This document shows positions 54,407 through 64,000 of a stretch of DNA of 64,000 nt, piece by piece. Both the position numbers and the translations under genes were made by a program. How positions within the stretch are numbered: the first letter of the stretch is position 1; every line of letters begins with the position of its first letter. The stretch spans positions 31,962,605 to 32,026,604 of the forward strand of contig CM022951.1 of the NCBI GenBank assembly GCA_012931725.1. Reading direction: 5' to 3'. This stretch comes from Litsea cubeba. Its lineage: Eukaryota; Streptophyta; Magnoliopsida; Laurales; Lauraceae. The notes below the pieces were generated by a model, which made no database searches, was not told the origin of the DNA, and worked only from the letters and a program-made list of their open reading frames with translations.

Positions 54407-57067
54407 ATGGCAGTCAATACAGGGAATATGAAAGCACCTCTGTTTGATGGTTCTAATTACTCTTTTTGGAAGATTAGGATGCAAGCCTTCATCAAATCTC
54501 TTGGCTATGATGTTTGGGAGGCTGTCAGAGCCGGTTACAATGCTGCCACCATACCCAATGATACTGCATCGAAGAAGTTGGCAGACAATGACTCCAAGGC
54601 GCAGAATGCACTCTTTAGTGGCCTTGTGGACAGCGAGCTTGTCAAAGTAATTGCATGCAAAACAGCCAAGGAAATTTGGGACAAGTTGCAAAGCATACAT
54701 GAAGGTGATGAGAAGATTAAAGAAGCCAAATTGCAAACTCATCGCTCTCAATTCGAGTCTCTTCGCATGGAGGAAAGCGAGAATGTTGAATCGTATATGC
54801 AACGAGTGAATGAAGTCACGAATGACATTCGTGGACTAGGGGAGGAGATTAAAGAGCCGGTCATCGTCAAAAAGGTTCTAAGATCTCTTCTTCCCCGGTT
54901 TGATTCAAAAGTCTCAGCCATCGAAGAAGCCAAAGATCTGAATGCATTTTCCATGGATGAATTACATGGTTCTCTAACTGCCTATGAGATGCGCATAGGA
55001 AAGACGTCTTCATCTGATAAAGAAGCGGCCTTCAAAGTTCAGAAAAAGGCAAAAGAGACTGCTGGTCATGATTCTGATACTGATGATGATGAGCTTGAGG
55101 CTCAATTTGTTAGAAAATTGAAGAAAGGAAGCAATGGCAAGTACAAAGGGAAGCTACCCTTTAAATGCTTCAATTGTGGAGGTATTGGTCACTTTGCTGC
55201 AAAGTGTCCGCTAAAAGAAGACAATGATAATGACTCTTATGCTGAAAAGAGTAAAGGAAAGAGAAATTTCAGAAAAAGGGGCAAAGCTAAAAACTTTCTA
55301 TGTCAACAAGATGACAGCACGTCTGAAACTTCAGACGATGATGAATCAACCGAAGCTCTCTTCATGGTCACTGTTCAAGAAGAAGAAGAGCTAGATCCGG
55401 AAGAGGAAGAGGAGGCTGAAGTCAATCTTGAAGAGGAACTCATAGCCGCACTTGAGGAGCTTAGCATGGAACGCAAATCAAGTAAGAAAAATCTGAAACT
55501 TCTCCATGAATCTGAAAGTTCTATTATTGCTTTGAAAACTCAAGTAGAAGAATATAAAAGAATGGTAGAAGTCCTTGAAAACCAAATAAGTATCAAAAAG
55601 GAAGAGGCTATGAAACTTGAAACTGAGATCGCTAGAGCAAAGGATGAAAATTTGGAAAATAGCAAAAAACTCAAAGCGCTCCAAGCGATTGAAGGGACTA
55701 TGAAACTCAATGAACTACTGAAAGTTCAAAGACCTGCCCACTTCAGATTTGGTCTAGGATTTGAGAAAGGTGAATCCTCTAAGATTGCACCTCCTGAAAA
55801 GAAAGAGTTTGTGAAGCAAGTCACTGCACCTTCTAACTCTATGAAGCCCACTCAACCTAGAAAGGAGTCCATTCCTGTTAGAAAGGTAATAAAGACTAAC
55901 CAGCCACAAAGAAGATATAAATTCTATGGTTATTGCTTTCATTGTAATATGTTTGGACATAAAAGAGCTGATTGCAAATTCTATGTAAGAAACAGCCCAT
56001 TTGTGACTAGGAATCCTTTTTCAATCCTAAGTAGCCACAAAATTGAGTGCTATATGTGTCATAATTATGGACACTTGGCTAGGGATTGTAGGTTGCATAT
56101 TGCTAACAAATTTCAGGTTGAAAAGAAACCCAAGTTAGTCAAGGCTTGGAGAGCAAAGCAAAGTGCAGAAAGTCCCAAAGAATCTCTTATTGTGCAAACG
56201 GCATTCAATGCACAAAAGAAGGCAGCACCATGGGTCCTTGATAGTGGTTGTTCAAGCCATATGACTGGTGATAAAGAGAAATTCATCAAATTACAGCACT
56301 ATGAAGGCGGTTCAGTGAAGTTTGGCAACAATGATGGTGCCAAAATCTGCGGAAAAGGTGTTATTCAGCTTATGGCAAACAAGATCAGATCGGAAGAAGT
56401 CTTATATGTGTCTGGATTGAGACACAACCTGCTTAGTGTGAGCCAGATCTGTGACAAGGGTCACGAAGTTATCTTCACAAAGAATGGGTTTGCCATCAAG
56501 AAGAGTAGCAACGGCAAAACAGTGGCAACTGGATCAAGAACTGCTGGAAATCTCTATACATTGTCAGATGGAGCTGAAAAGACCTGCTTGATGAGTCGGA
56601 CAGAGGAAAGTTGGTTGTGGCACAAACGCCTTGGGCATCTAAGCTTTGATAACATGTCAAAGATTTGCAATTCAAAGGCTGTAAGAGGCGTGTCTAAAGT
56701 TGAAAAGCCTTCCAATCCCATTTGCGACTCTTGCCAAAAGGGAAAGCAAACGAGGGTTATGTTCAAGTCAAAGGAGCATCATTCCAAGAAACCTCTTGAG
56801 CTAGTGCACACTGATCTCTGTGGACCAATGCGAACTCAAAGCACCAATGGAGATAAGTATTTCATGTTATGCATTGATGATTATACTCGTATGACATGGG
56901 TATTGTTTCTTAAGCATAAGCATCAAGCACTTGATCGTTTTAAAGTGTTTAAAGCACAGGTTGAAAATCAATTGGAAAAACGTATCAAGATTTTAAGGTC
57001 TGATCGTGGAGGCGAGTTCACATCTGAAGAGTTCACTAAATATTGTGAACATCATGGCATTCATTGA
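54407..57067 (+). CDS. Copia A2 gag, protease and integrase N-terminal half
   Basis: I start at ATG 54407 (MAVNTGNMKAPLFDG), which matches the A1 start; upstream codons lack ATG. Gag core AKEIWDKLQSIHEGDEKIKE, knuckles CFNCGGIGHFAAKC (about 55166), CFHCNMFGHKRADC (about 55935) and CYMCHNYGHLARDC (about 56050), an acidic block and a coiled coil. Protease is WVLDSGCSSHMTGDKEKF; then LYVSGLRHNLLSVSQICD, the integrase zinc segment LWHKRLGHLSFDNM, and core segments HTDLCGPM and RSDRGGEFTS. The frame stops at TGA 57065-57067 where A1 encodes Arg (AGA); this is the only break in A2, and the same frame continues at 57068. Confidence 0.93.
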   Translation: MAVNTGNMKAPLFDGSNYSFWKIRMQAFIKSLGYDVWEAVRAGYNAATIPNDTASKKLADNDSKAQNALFSGLVDSELVKVIACKTAKEIWDKLQSIHEGDEKIKEAKLQTHRSQFESLRMEESENVESYMQRVNEVTNDIRGLGEEIKEPVIVKKVLRSLLPRFDSKVSAIEEAKDLNAFSMDELHGSLTAYEMRIGKTSSSDKEAAFKVQKKAKETAGHDSDTDDDELEAQFVRKLKKGSNGKYKGKLPFKCFNCGGIGHFAAKCPLKEDNDNDSYAEKSKGKRNFRKRGKAKNFLCQQDDSTSETSDDDESTEALFMVTVQEEEELDPEEEEEAEVNLEEELIAALEELSMERKSSKKNLKLLHESESSIIALKTQVEEYKRMVEVLENQISIKKEEAMKLETEIARAKDENLENSKKLKALQAIEGTMKLNELLKVQRPAHFRFGLGFEKGESSKIAPPEKKEFVKQVTAPSNSMKPTQPRKESIPVRKVIKTNQPQRRYKFYGYCFHCNMFGHKRADCKFYVRNSPFVTRNPFSILSSHKIECYMCHNYGHLARDCRLHIANKFQVEKKPKLVKAWRAKQSAESPKESLIVQTAFNAQKKAAPWVLDSGCSSHMTGDKEKFIKLQHYEGGSVKFGNNDGAKICGKGVIQLMANKIRSEEVLYVSGLRHNLLSVSQICDKGHEVIFTKNGFAIKKSSNGKTVATGSRTAGNLYTLSDGAEKTCLMSRTEESWLWHKRLGHLSFDNMSKICNSKAVRGVSKVEKPSNPICDSCQKGKQTRVMFKSKEHHSKKPLELVHTDLCGPMRTQSTNGDKYFMLCIDDYTRMTWVLFLKHKHQALDRFKVFKAQVENQLEKRIKILRSDRGGEFTSEEFTKYCEHHGIH

Positions 57068-59353
57068 CAGTACTCAGCCCCTAGAACTCCACAGCAAAAT
57101 GGAGTTGTGGAACGGAAGAATCGCACCGTACAAGAGATGGCTCGTACGATGCTAAGTGAAAGCAAGATGGCTGACAAGTATTGGAAAGAGGCAATTCATA
57201 CGGCTGTATACATTCAAAACCGATGCTTGATCAGGCCACATGAAGACAAAACTCCCTATGAGCTCTGGTTTGGAAGAAGAGCAACAGTCAAGCACTTCAG
57301 AGTCTTCGGCAGCAAGTGTTACATCAAGCGGCTTGAACAAAGTCCGGGCAAATTTGAAGAAAGAGCTGACGAAGGTATATTTCTGGGTTACTCCTCTACT
57401 AGCAAGGCATATAGGTGTCTTAACAAAAGAACCAGAAAAATCATAGAAAGTGCTGATGTGAGAATAGATGAGAATATTGAACCAAAGAATGCAACTCATA
57501 ATGACAGTCCAGTTTATGAGGACTCGAGTGAGATTGATGATGAGATGGCTGAATCTAATGATTCTGAGAAATCAAAGGATGACTCAGAAGATACTTCACC
57601 TAAGAAGCACAGCACTTGGGTAGAGCAACACCCTAAGGATCAAATCATTGGAGATCCTAAGGCAGGCGTTCAAACTAGACAAAGTGGAGTTAGCAATTAC
57701 TCACTTGTGTCCACCATTGAACCCAAGACTGTGGCTGAAGCCAGTCTCGATGATAGTTGGTTGAAATCTATGCATGAGGAGTTGGAGCAAATTGAGAAGA
57801 ACTCCACATGGGAACTTGTTCCTAGACCTACTGATAAGAATGTTATTGGTACTAAATGGGTCTTTCGGAAAAAGCTGAATGAAGATGGTCAAGTCATTAG
57901 AAACAAAGCAAGGTTGGTTTGTAAAGGCTATGCTCAAGTTGAAGGCATAGATTTTGAAGAGACCTTTGCACCTGTGGCTCGTCTGGAAGCTATTCGTATG
58001 TTTCTTGCATTGGCAGCATACAAAACCTTCAAGGTATTTCAGATGGACGTAAAGTCAGCTTTCTTGAATGGTTTACTTGAAGAAGAGGTCTACATTGAGC
58101 AACCTGATGGTTTTCTCATCAGCAAAAATTCAGATCTAGTGTGCAAGTTGAAAAAGGCTCTTTATGGACTGAAACAAGCGCCAAGGGCATGGTATGCAAG
58201 GCTGGATCTCTATCTCCGCAAGATCGGTTTTGGAAAAGGAATGGTTGATAGCAATCTGTATGTCAAAACTGAGATAAGCAAACAGCTGGTTGTCATTGTT
58301 TATGTTGATGACATAATCTTTGGTGGCAATGATGAGGAGATGTGCAGGAATTTTGCTGAAGAGATGAAGAAAGAATTTGAGATGTCGATGCTTGGAGAAC
58401 TAAAGTTCTTTCTTGGTTTACAAGTTCAGCAGCTGAAACATGGTATCTTCATATCACAAATGAAGTACATTAAGGAAATGCTAAAACGGTTCAATATGGA
58501 AGACAGCAAGCCAGTGAGCACACCAATGTCAACGAACACAAAGCTTAGCAAAGATGATAAGGCCTCGTCCGTTGATCATACCACCTATCGCTCTATGATA
58601 GGAAGCTTGCTCTACTTGACTGCTACAAGACCAGATCTTCTACAAGCAGTATGTATGGTTGCACGTTTTCAAGCAGCACCAACTGAAACGCACCTTACAG
58701 CAGTGAAACGAATCTTTCGATATCTGAAAGGTACTATGGAGCTTGGTATCTGGTATCCCAAAGGCAAATCCTTCACTCTAGTTGCATATTCTGATGCCGA
58801 TTGGGCTGGATGCGTAGATGATCGCAAGAGTACTAGCGGCGGCACATTTTATCTTGGAGAAAGATTAGTTGCTTGGCATAGTAAGAAGCAAGACTCAGTA
58901 TCCCTTTCGACAGCGGAAGCGGAATATATTGCAGCGGCGGCTTGTTGTACGCAAGTGTTATGGATGCGGCAAATGCTCTCTGATCTAGGAGTTCCTACAA
59001 CGGATCCTACGCCAATCCTATGTGACAACACGAGCGCAATTCATATATCTAAGAATCCTGTTCAGCACTCTCGAACAAAGCATGTAGCAATTCGTTATCA
59101 TTTTCTTAAAGATAAAGTTGCTGATGGAGAGGTCAAGTTGGAATATGTTCCAACAACTGAGCAAGTGGCTGATATTTTCACGAAACCTCTGCCAAAGGAA
59201 GTCTTCGAGTATCTCCGGAAAAAGTTAGGAGTTACTCACTCTCCTAAAGTTGTGCTTGAAAGAGGGAGGAATGCATTCATTGAATATCCTATTCGCTCCT
59301 CGGTTTGGTCCCTTTGGACTTGTTGTCAAAGGGGGAGAGATGTTATGCTATGA
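57068..59353 (+). CDS. Copia A2 integrase C-terminal half, RT and RNase H
   Basis: Same frame as the upstream part; the first ATG after the stop is at 57107. It contains PQQNGVVERKNRTVQ (integrase Glu), FRVFGSKCYIKRLEQ, RT with NVIGTKWVFRKKLNEDG, FQMDVKSAFLNGLLEEEVY, KKALYGLKQAPRAWYARLD and VYVDDIIFGGNDEEM, then RNase H AYSDADWAGC, STAEAEYIAAAACC, LCDNTSAIHISKN and VADIFTKPLPKEVFEY. The C-terminal tail is longer than in A1 (about 50 extra residues past GVTHSP), because A1 stops where A2 reads on. Confidence 0.93.
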   Translation, partial: QYSAPRTPQQNGVVERKNRTVQEMARTMLSESKMADKYWKEAIHTAVYIQNRCLIRPHEDKTPYELWFGRRATVKHFRVFGSKCYIKRLEQSPGKFEERADEGIFLGYSSTSKAYRCLNKRTRKIIESADVRIDENIEPKNATHNDSPVYEDSSEIDDEMAESNDSEKSKDDSEDTSPKKHSTWVEQHPKDQIIGDPKAGVQTRQSGVSNYSLVSTIEPKTVAEASLDDSWLKSMHEELEQIEKNSTWELVPRPTDKNVIGTKWVFRKKLNEDGQVIRNKARLVCKGYAQVEGIDFEETFAPVARLEAIRMFLALAAYKTFKVFQMDVKSAFLNGLLEEEVYIEQPDGFLISKNSDLVCKLKKALYGLKQAPRAWYARLDLYLRKIGFGKGMVDSNLYVKTEISKQLVVIVYVDDIIFGGNDEEMCRNFAEEMKKEFEMSMLGELKFFLGLQVQQLKHGIFISQMKYIKEMLKRFNMEDSKPVSTPMSTNTKLSKDDKASSVDHTTYRSMIGSLLYLTATRPDLLQAVCMVARFQAAPTETHLTAVKRIFRYLKGTMELGIWYPKGKSFTLVAYSDADWAGCVDDRKSTSGGTFYLGERLVAWHSKKQDSVSLSTAEAEYIAAAACCTQVLWMRQMLSDLGVPTTDPTPILCDNTSAIHISKNPVQHSRTKHVAIRYHFLKDKVADGEVKLEYVPTTEQVADIFTKPLPKEVFEYLRKKLGVTHSPKVVLERGRNAFIEYPIRSSVWSLWTCCQRGRDVML

Positions 59354-59492
59354 TAGCAAGGAGAGATGTTATGCTATGAAAGCTAGGGGAAGATTGTTGA
59401 CAGTGCGTGGTTGTTATTTCAGAATTTCAGAATTGGTTCCAAGTGAGTGTTGAAGTTCCAATAGTGTTGCCAACAATTCCAAAGGGGGAGAT
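59354..59492 (+). promoter_or_regulatory. Copia A2 3' untranslated region and polypurine tracts
   Basis: The LTR-proximal PPT ccaaagggggagat lies at about 59479-59492. A further tract caaagggggagag (about 59327-59339) and weaker purine runs (about 59360 and 59386) precede it, as in A1. Confidence 0.75.
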
Positions 59493-60625
59493 TGTTGGAA
59501 TTTGAGATGACTTGAAAGTCTTTTGAAGAATTTGAAGAATCAGTATCTCAAGTATTGATTTGAGTTGGAATTATTGTCAACACGTTGTCACAAGCATGAT
59601 GATAGTAGGCTAGTGTTGATAAAGCTGAAAAGAAGAATCAGAATTGAAACAGTCAGGAATTCAGAATTCCTGAAGCAGAGCACGCGGTCGACCGGGCAAC
59701 TCATGCGGTCGCCCGAGCAAAGAGAAACCTGCAGAAACAGATTTAGACTGCTCTCAGTTATTTTCGTGACACAGTGTGTCTTCGGTCGACCGGGACCCCA
59801 GGATGTCGACCGAGCGTGATTATTGACTGATTCCAGACACTGTATGATGTCGACCGAGCAAGCAAGGATGTCGACCGAGCACGGGAACCAGAGTTGCGCA
59901 GAATTAGAAGTTTTGCACGAAAATTCAGCACTCTTATCTAATTTGTTTGGGACTCTTTCTAAACGAATTGTAGCCTGTTTTAAATACAATTAAGGGTTAT
60001 CAAAACCTATAAAAAGGCATGTATGGGTCGTTCTAAAAATACACCAGAAGAGAGAAAGAATAGAGAAGAGTTTTAGAGAGTTCTTGAGAGAAAGAAGAAG
60101 CTGCTGGTGTGTGTTGCTGTGTGCTGATGTGGTGACGTTTTCTACAGCAATTGTGGACGAGATTATGCTCTAGAAGATGGTGATTCGTCCATGAGTTAAG
60201 TGTCTCTCTGTTTATGCTTTAATTTCAATTTGTAAGGGATTGAGAGAGAGAGAATTGTAGAGGGGAAGGGCTGTAGACAGAATTTATCTTCTATTCTGTT
60301 TTTACATCAAGTTGGTGCTTGATGTCTGGGGTTTGGTGATCCTATCTGTTGGTGCAGATAAATTGTAAAGGGAGTCGGTGCTTCCTAGATAGTTGGTGCT
60401 ATCTGAAACTAAGGGTTAGTGCTCTTTGTCGTGGGTGCGACTAAATAAGATTCAGATCTGTCCCGGATTGGTGTTCGGACAGTCTTTGAACCGTGGACGT
60501 AGCCTTTCGGTGAACCACGTTAAATCTGGTGTCATTGTGTGGTTTGACTTGTTTTGTTGTTGAATTGGACCTGTTTTTAGAAATCACTGATTCACCCCCC
60601 CTCTCAGTGATCGCGGTATCCAACA
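59493..60625 (+). repeat. 3' LTR of copia A2
   Basis: 1133 bp, near-identical to 53204-54340; one of the palindromes has changed (cggtcgaccg to cggtcgcccg near 59707), and the C run is 7 instead of 11. Confidence 0.94.
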
Positions 60626-60630
60626 TCTAT
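60626..60630. repeat. TSD (tctat) right of copia A2
   Basis: Matches 53199-53203. Confidence 0.92.
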
Positions 60631-61672
60631 ATCCGTCACTGCTTCATCGTAACTAACAGGATCCTCAACCAGATCTTCGGAGTCTGTCTTAAAAGACATT
60701 CCTAGATATCTTTCCGGCTGTCTTGAAATTCTCCCACTACGACGAGGCTCCGGAGTGTTAAAAGGAATATCCTATTCATCTACCGCCTCAGGGCCTGGTA
60801 CAGATGTTATAGGAGATCCCGGAAGAATCTCCTCAAGGGTTTCTTTACAACTAAGCTCTTGGTACATCATACAATCATCCTCCAAGTACCTAGCATGAGT
60901 GCTGATAAGCACTTTTTGCTCCTTTTGGATGATAAAAGATGCCACCTCTCATTCCCTTAGGATACCCAATGAAGTAGCACATTTCCGATCTGGGTTCCAG
61001 CTTGGTAGCTTTATCATTCAGTACATAGGCTGGACAACCCCAAATGTGGATATGTCTTAAACTGGGTTTTCGACCTGTCCACATTTCTTGCGGTGTCCTA
61101 GGCACTGATTTAGAAGGTACCAGATTTAAAATGTATGCTATTGCTTCTAGGGCATATCCCCAAAAAGATATAGGTAGGGTTGCATGACTCATCATGGACC
61201 TTACCATATCAAGAAGGGTACGGTTTCTTCTCTCCGCTACACCATTTTGCTGGGGTGTACCCGGTGCAGACAACTGAGACACAATCCCATGTTGTGTGAG
61301 GTACTCTTTGAACTCACCCAGGAGGTACTCGCCACCTCGATCAGATCGAAGGGCTTTGATATGTTTCCCTAGTTGTAACTCCGCCTCAGCCTTGAATTGC
61401 TTGAATTTATCAAACGCCTCAGACTTGCGTCGCATTAAGTATACATATCCATACCTAGAGTAATCATCAGTGAAGGTGATGAAATACTCATAACCTCCTC
61501 GAGCCGGTTTGTTCATAGGACCACACACATCAGTGTGAACCAATTCTAACAACACTTTTGACCTTAGTCCCTTTGCAGAGAATGACCTTTTGGTCATCTT
61601 TCCCTTGAGACAAGATTCGCACTGAGGCAAAGGTTCAAGATCAAATGAGCTCAAAGGCCCATCTTCTACCAA
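60631..61672 (-). pseudogene. Copia B1 integrase and linker to RT
   Basis: The sense frame 61672-60890 holds CESCLKGKMTKRSF, LELVHTDVCGPMN, FTDDYSRYGYVYL, RSDRGGEYLLGEF, PQQNGVAERRNRTLL and IWGCPAYVLNDKATK, so the D,D,E triad is present and, unlike B2, no frameshift lies inside the core. A frameshift at about 60910-60920 and a further stop near 60770 break the linker (sense PRRSGRISRQPERYLG, VSYDEAVTDID), which runs to the A2 insertion. Confidence 0.88.
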
Positions 61673-62095
61673 CCTCTAAATCCATTTTAGGTTAATGTGA
61701 CCCAAACGTAAGTGCCAAAGATAAGTGTCATTGGTTGAAGATACCTTCCTTTTAAGGGAAGTTGAGCTTTCTAGTTATACATTATGCAGTGTAGGAGCAA
61801 TAGGATATATATAAAATAAGTTGTCATGCATTCTACCAAAACATATAACATTTCCATCTCTACTGATATCAACACCAGAATGGAAGGAAACTGAATAATT
61901 AAATTCAATGAGTCTGGAAACTGAAATTAAATTCTTCCTCATGTCCGAAACATAGAGAACATTATTTAAAACTAATATCCTATCACATGAAAAATGTAAG
62001 GAAACAACTCCCACTGCAACTGCCCAAACTTTGGCTCCAGCTCCAACTCTAAAAGCAAACTCTCCTTTCTCAAACTTCTGCATTATCTGAAACCC
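61673..62095 (-). pseudogene. Copia B1 protease to integrase zinc region
   Basis: The sense frame 62083-61775 corresponds to the segment after the protease DSG motif (ISVSRLIEFNYSVSFHSGVD). Stops at 61775 and about 61676 replace codons of B2, and the LWHLRLGHIN zinc segment lies between them. Confidence 0.8.
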
Positions 62096-62740
62096 CTACA
62101 ATGAATTGCAGATATGATTAATGGCTCCAGAGTCTACTATCCACGAATCAGTAGAATCAACCACAAGACAAGTTTCAATGTAGTAGGAAAGAGATATACC
62201 TTTCTTAACTGAGGCTAGGAACTTGGGACAATCTTTCTTCCAATGACCTTTGAGGACACACTTGAAGCATTTTCCTCTTGGCTTTTCACCTGTACCCTTG
62301 TCCTTCCTTTTACCAGTATTGCCCTTTTTCTGTCCCTTTCCCTTATCCTGCTTCTTCTTGAACTTCTTCCCTTTCGGGTTCAGTTTAGAGGAAGATTGGA
62401 AAAAGTGAGCTTGGGCTTTGGGCTTCATGATCGCCTCTACCGCCTGGAGTTCTTTCATTAACTCAAATAGAGTCATGTCCATCTTGCTCATATTGAAATT
62501 GAGCTTGAACTGAGTGAAAGAGTCCGGCAGAGTTTCGAGAATCATATCAGTTTGACTCTCTGCATCAATCTCAGCCCTAAAATCTCAGCCACATTGAAAC
62601 AATCCATCATCTTGAGCATATGCTCTTTAACAGGTGTTCCCTCAGCCATCCTAGTATTCATGATTGTCCTTATAGCAGCTTGCCTAGCTGGCCTGCTTTT
62701 GTCTGTGAACATCTCAGACAAGGACATCAAGATGTCAGAA
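62096..62740 (-). pseudogene. gag: Copia B1 gag (N-terminus missing, frameshifted)
   Basis: The sense sequence starts in mid-gag (SLSEMFTDKSRPARQAAIRT), equivalent to about codon 110 of B2, and shifts frame at about 62570-62585. It continues with MILETLPDSFTQFKLNF, a Lys-rich linker, a knuckle with one Gly-to-Val change (CFKCVLKGHWKKDC) and the protease DSTDSWIVDSGAINHIC, ending at TAG 62096-62098 where B2 has CAG. Everything upstream of 62740 (leader, PBS, gag start) is absent. Confidence 0.85.
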
Positions 62741-62749
62741 GTGAAAGAA

Positions 62750-64000
62750 ACTGCGATTTAGATCTGAATTAGCAGAAGACATTCATGGCTACTTTGTAAC
62801 ATGACAGATTTTAAAAAATCTGATTTGGGCAGCATAAATCAGCCATAGAGATCGCATGAGAACTCCATGAATTCATGACCAACAAGTATATAATTAAAGG
62901 AGAAAGAAGAAGACTATTACCTCGAAGATTTGTAGACTTCAAATCTCTGAAAAAATAGATCCAAAGGCCCGAACTCAGACTTGCAATTAGCAAACAAGTT
63001 GCTGGAATTTTCTGCAGTAGTGTTGCCTTTGATCTTCTCCTCTATCTCACTTCCAAATCTGATTGGCTAAGATGGTGGGATCTTAATCTAGGAATTGAGA
63101 ACTATTTCTCCAAGGAAAAATCTCAGACTTTGAACTATCTTCAATGAAGAAGAAAAGAACCCAAAGCTGGACGTTGGGACACTTTTTGCTCCACTATGTG
63201 TGTTGGACGTCCAAGGGCTATGTGGTCACTTTCATAGAAACTTTGAGGAAAGCTTTCCCATAAAGTTATCTCTCCTAATTCTCAAAGATGTCCTAAGAGG
63301 AAAGTATAATCTAAAGATTTATTTCCTTTCAGAAACACTCCAATTAGAAAAGGAAATTAAAGGAACTTCCCATGCAATTAGTAATCCTAGTTGTAGAACA
63401 CTTACTAATTTTAAGTTCCTAATCCAAAAAGGAAACGTTCTCATAGGAATACTAATCCAAAGAGGAGTCCAACCTTTCAAGTAGAGAGACCTACTTAAAA
63501 TTGGAAACCTTACCCATGGAAATCCCATTATGGACGTCCCTCATGATAATGCACACCATGGCCCACATACAATTTATCTAGAATTAAATTCATGTATGCC
63601 ATCAAAGGCCTATTTGAATTTAAACTCAAAATTATTTTTCCAGTAAAATAATTCATCCAAATGTTATCTAAACATTTCAGGAAACCATGCCAATCTTGGT
63701 AAGTGACTAGAGAATGGACCAAAAGACATATTTGCCATTGGCTCCCAAAATGACCAAAATGTCCATGCTAAACCCATAGCAACATTAAGGCCATTTTAAG
63801 CTTAACTCATTCCACTAGAGAGTTATGGTTGAACTCCAAGGACAAATATATAATAAGCTCATCATAAAATGATGGTTGTCTTCGACCTACTAAGTGTAAT
63901 GACCTGAATGCCCCTCTATGTAACATCCATAATCGAGTCAGGTTATCACATGTACTATCAACCATCCCGATTACATCTAAACCTTAGAACTTCATATCCT
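62750..64000 (-). repeat. Copia B LTR, partial (runs off the window)
   Basis: Reverse complement of the B LTR 3' end (tgaaagaaactgcgatttag onward) and of about 1250 further bases. It is much closer to the solo LTR at 23398-25401 than to the B1 3' LTR at 30870-32900. The junction with gag at 62740-62750 contains about a dozen bases of neither sequence. It is either the true but mismatched 5' LTR of B1 after a deletion or an LTR of another element. Confidence 0.8.

Larger units (their letters stand above)
53204..60625 (+). mobile_element. Copia A2, nearly intact plus-strand element
   Basis: LTRs at 53204-54340 (1137 bp) and 59493-60625 (1133 bp), PBS, one gag-pol frame with a single premature stop, several PPT-like tracts, and a perfect 5-bp duplication tctat. 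The LTRs differ at about six bases plus the length of a C run. It is inserted in B1 just upstream of the RT. Same family as A1 and as the LTR at 1-554. Confidence 0.94.
30870..64000 (-). mobile_element. Copia B1, old minus-strand element with nested insertions
   Basis: The element reads right to left: LTR (62753 onward, cut by the window), gag (62740-62096), protease and integrase (62083-60631), RT (53203-52514), connection and RNase H (52498-52047 and 33302-32915), PPT and 3' LTR (32900-30870). It is interrupted by A2 (53204-60625) and A1 (33303-52041), each flanked by a perfect 5-bp duplication. The PBS, leader and first ~110 gag codons are missing next to the right LTR, and many stops are present, so it is an old non-functional copy. 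Confidence 0.8.

Overview
This window is intergenic, transposon-packed plant nuclear DNA. The evidence is Ty1/copia elements primed by initiator-Met tRNA, a very large Ty3/gypsy element of the Tat type (dual RNase H, antisense extra gene), spliceosomal-type introns, and a Mutator-like MITE. I saw no host housekeeping gene, tRNA, rRNA, CRISPR array or bacterial feature. The species cannot be named from the sequence; a seed plant with a repeat-rich genome is the safe statement.

Layout. (1) 1-554 is the 3' part of a copia family A LTR. It sits 15 bp inside the 3' end of the 5' LTR of a giant Tat-like gypsy element (to 21575). That element carries, in order: a primer-binding site, a 5' leader with ~170-bp tandem repeats (812-1967) and two diverged ~145-bp relatives (2385-2662), and a decayed gag-pro-pol on + (3055-11793; about seven frameshifts and six stops). 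Repeat-rich 3' sequence follows (12138-13200), then an antisense gene (17762 down to 13197), more repeats, a polypurine tract and a 2634-bp 3' LTR (18942-21575). (2) 21576-30869 is a mosaic: an unassigned LTR-like stretch, a lone copia B LTR (23398-25401), a Mutator-like MITE with a 9-bp target duplication (26266-26649), a truncated family C LTR between 181-bp direct repeats (26827-28450), unassigned AT-rich DNA, and a second MITE copy (30533-30869). (3) 30870-64000 is one old copia B element on the minus strand (B1) that has received nested insertions: copia A1 (minus, 33303-52041, TSD tcctc) and copia A2 (plus, 53204-60625, TSD tctat). A1 in turn holds a solo LTR C (37698-39378, TSD catca) in its gag/protease region and a complete copia B2 (plus, 42437-51914, TSD tcaac) in its 5' LTR.

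Insertion order inferred from nesting and by-eye LTR comparison: B1 oldest; then A1 (LTRs ~1% apart); then A2 and B2 (LTRs ~0.3-0.5% apart). A1 would be open apart from the solo LTR, and A2 has one stop. B2 is young but lacks about 320 nt of its reverse transcriptase, so it probably moved with proteins supplied in trans.

The most interesting object is the antisense gene in the gypsy element. It appears to be a complete eukaryotic gene on the strand opposite gag-pol: its own TATA box (17885-17891), an ATG at 17762, four phase-1 GT-AG introns, a plant mobile domain (PMD)-like core, a basic nuclear-signal-like patch and a coiled-coil C-terminus. Introns in antisense orientation are not spliced from the genomic RNA of the element, which explains how an intron-bearing gene can ride through reverse transcription. 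A motif in the sense 5' leader repeats recurs in the same sense inside intron 1 of this antisense gene.
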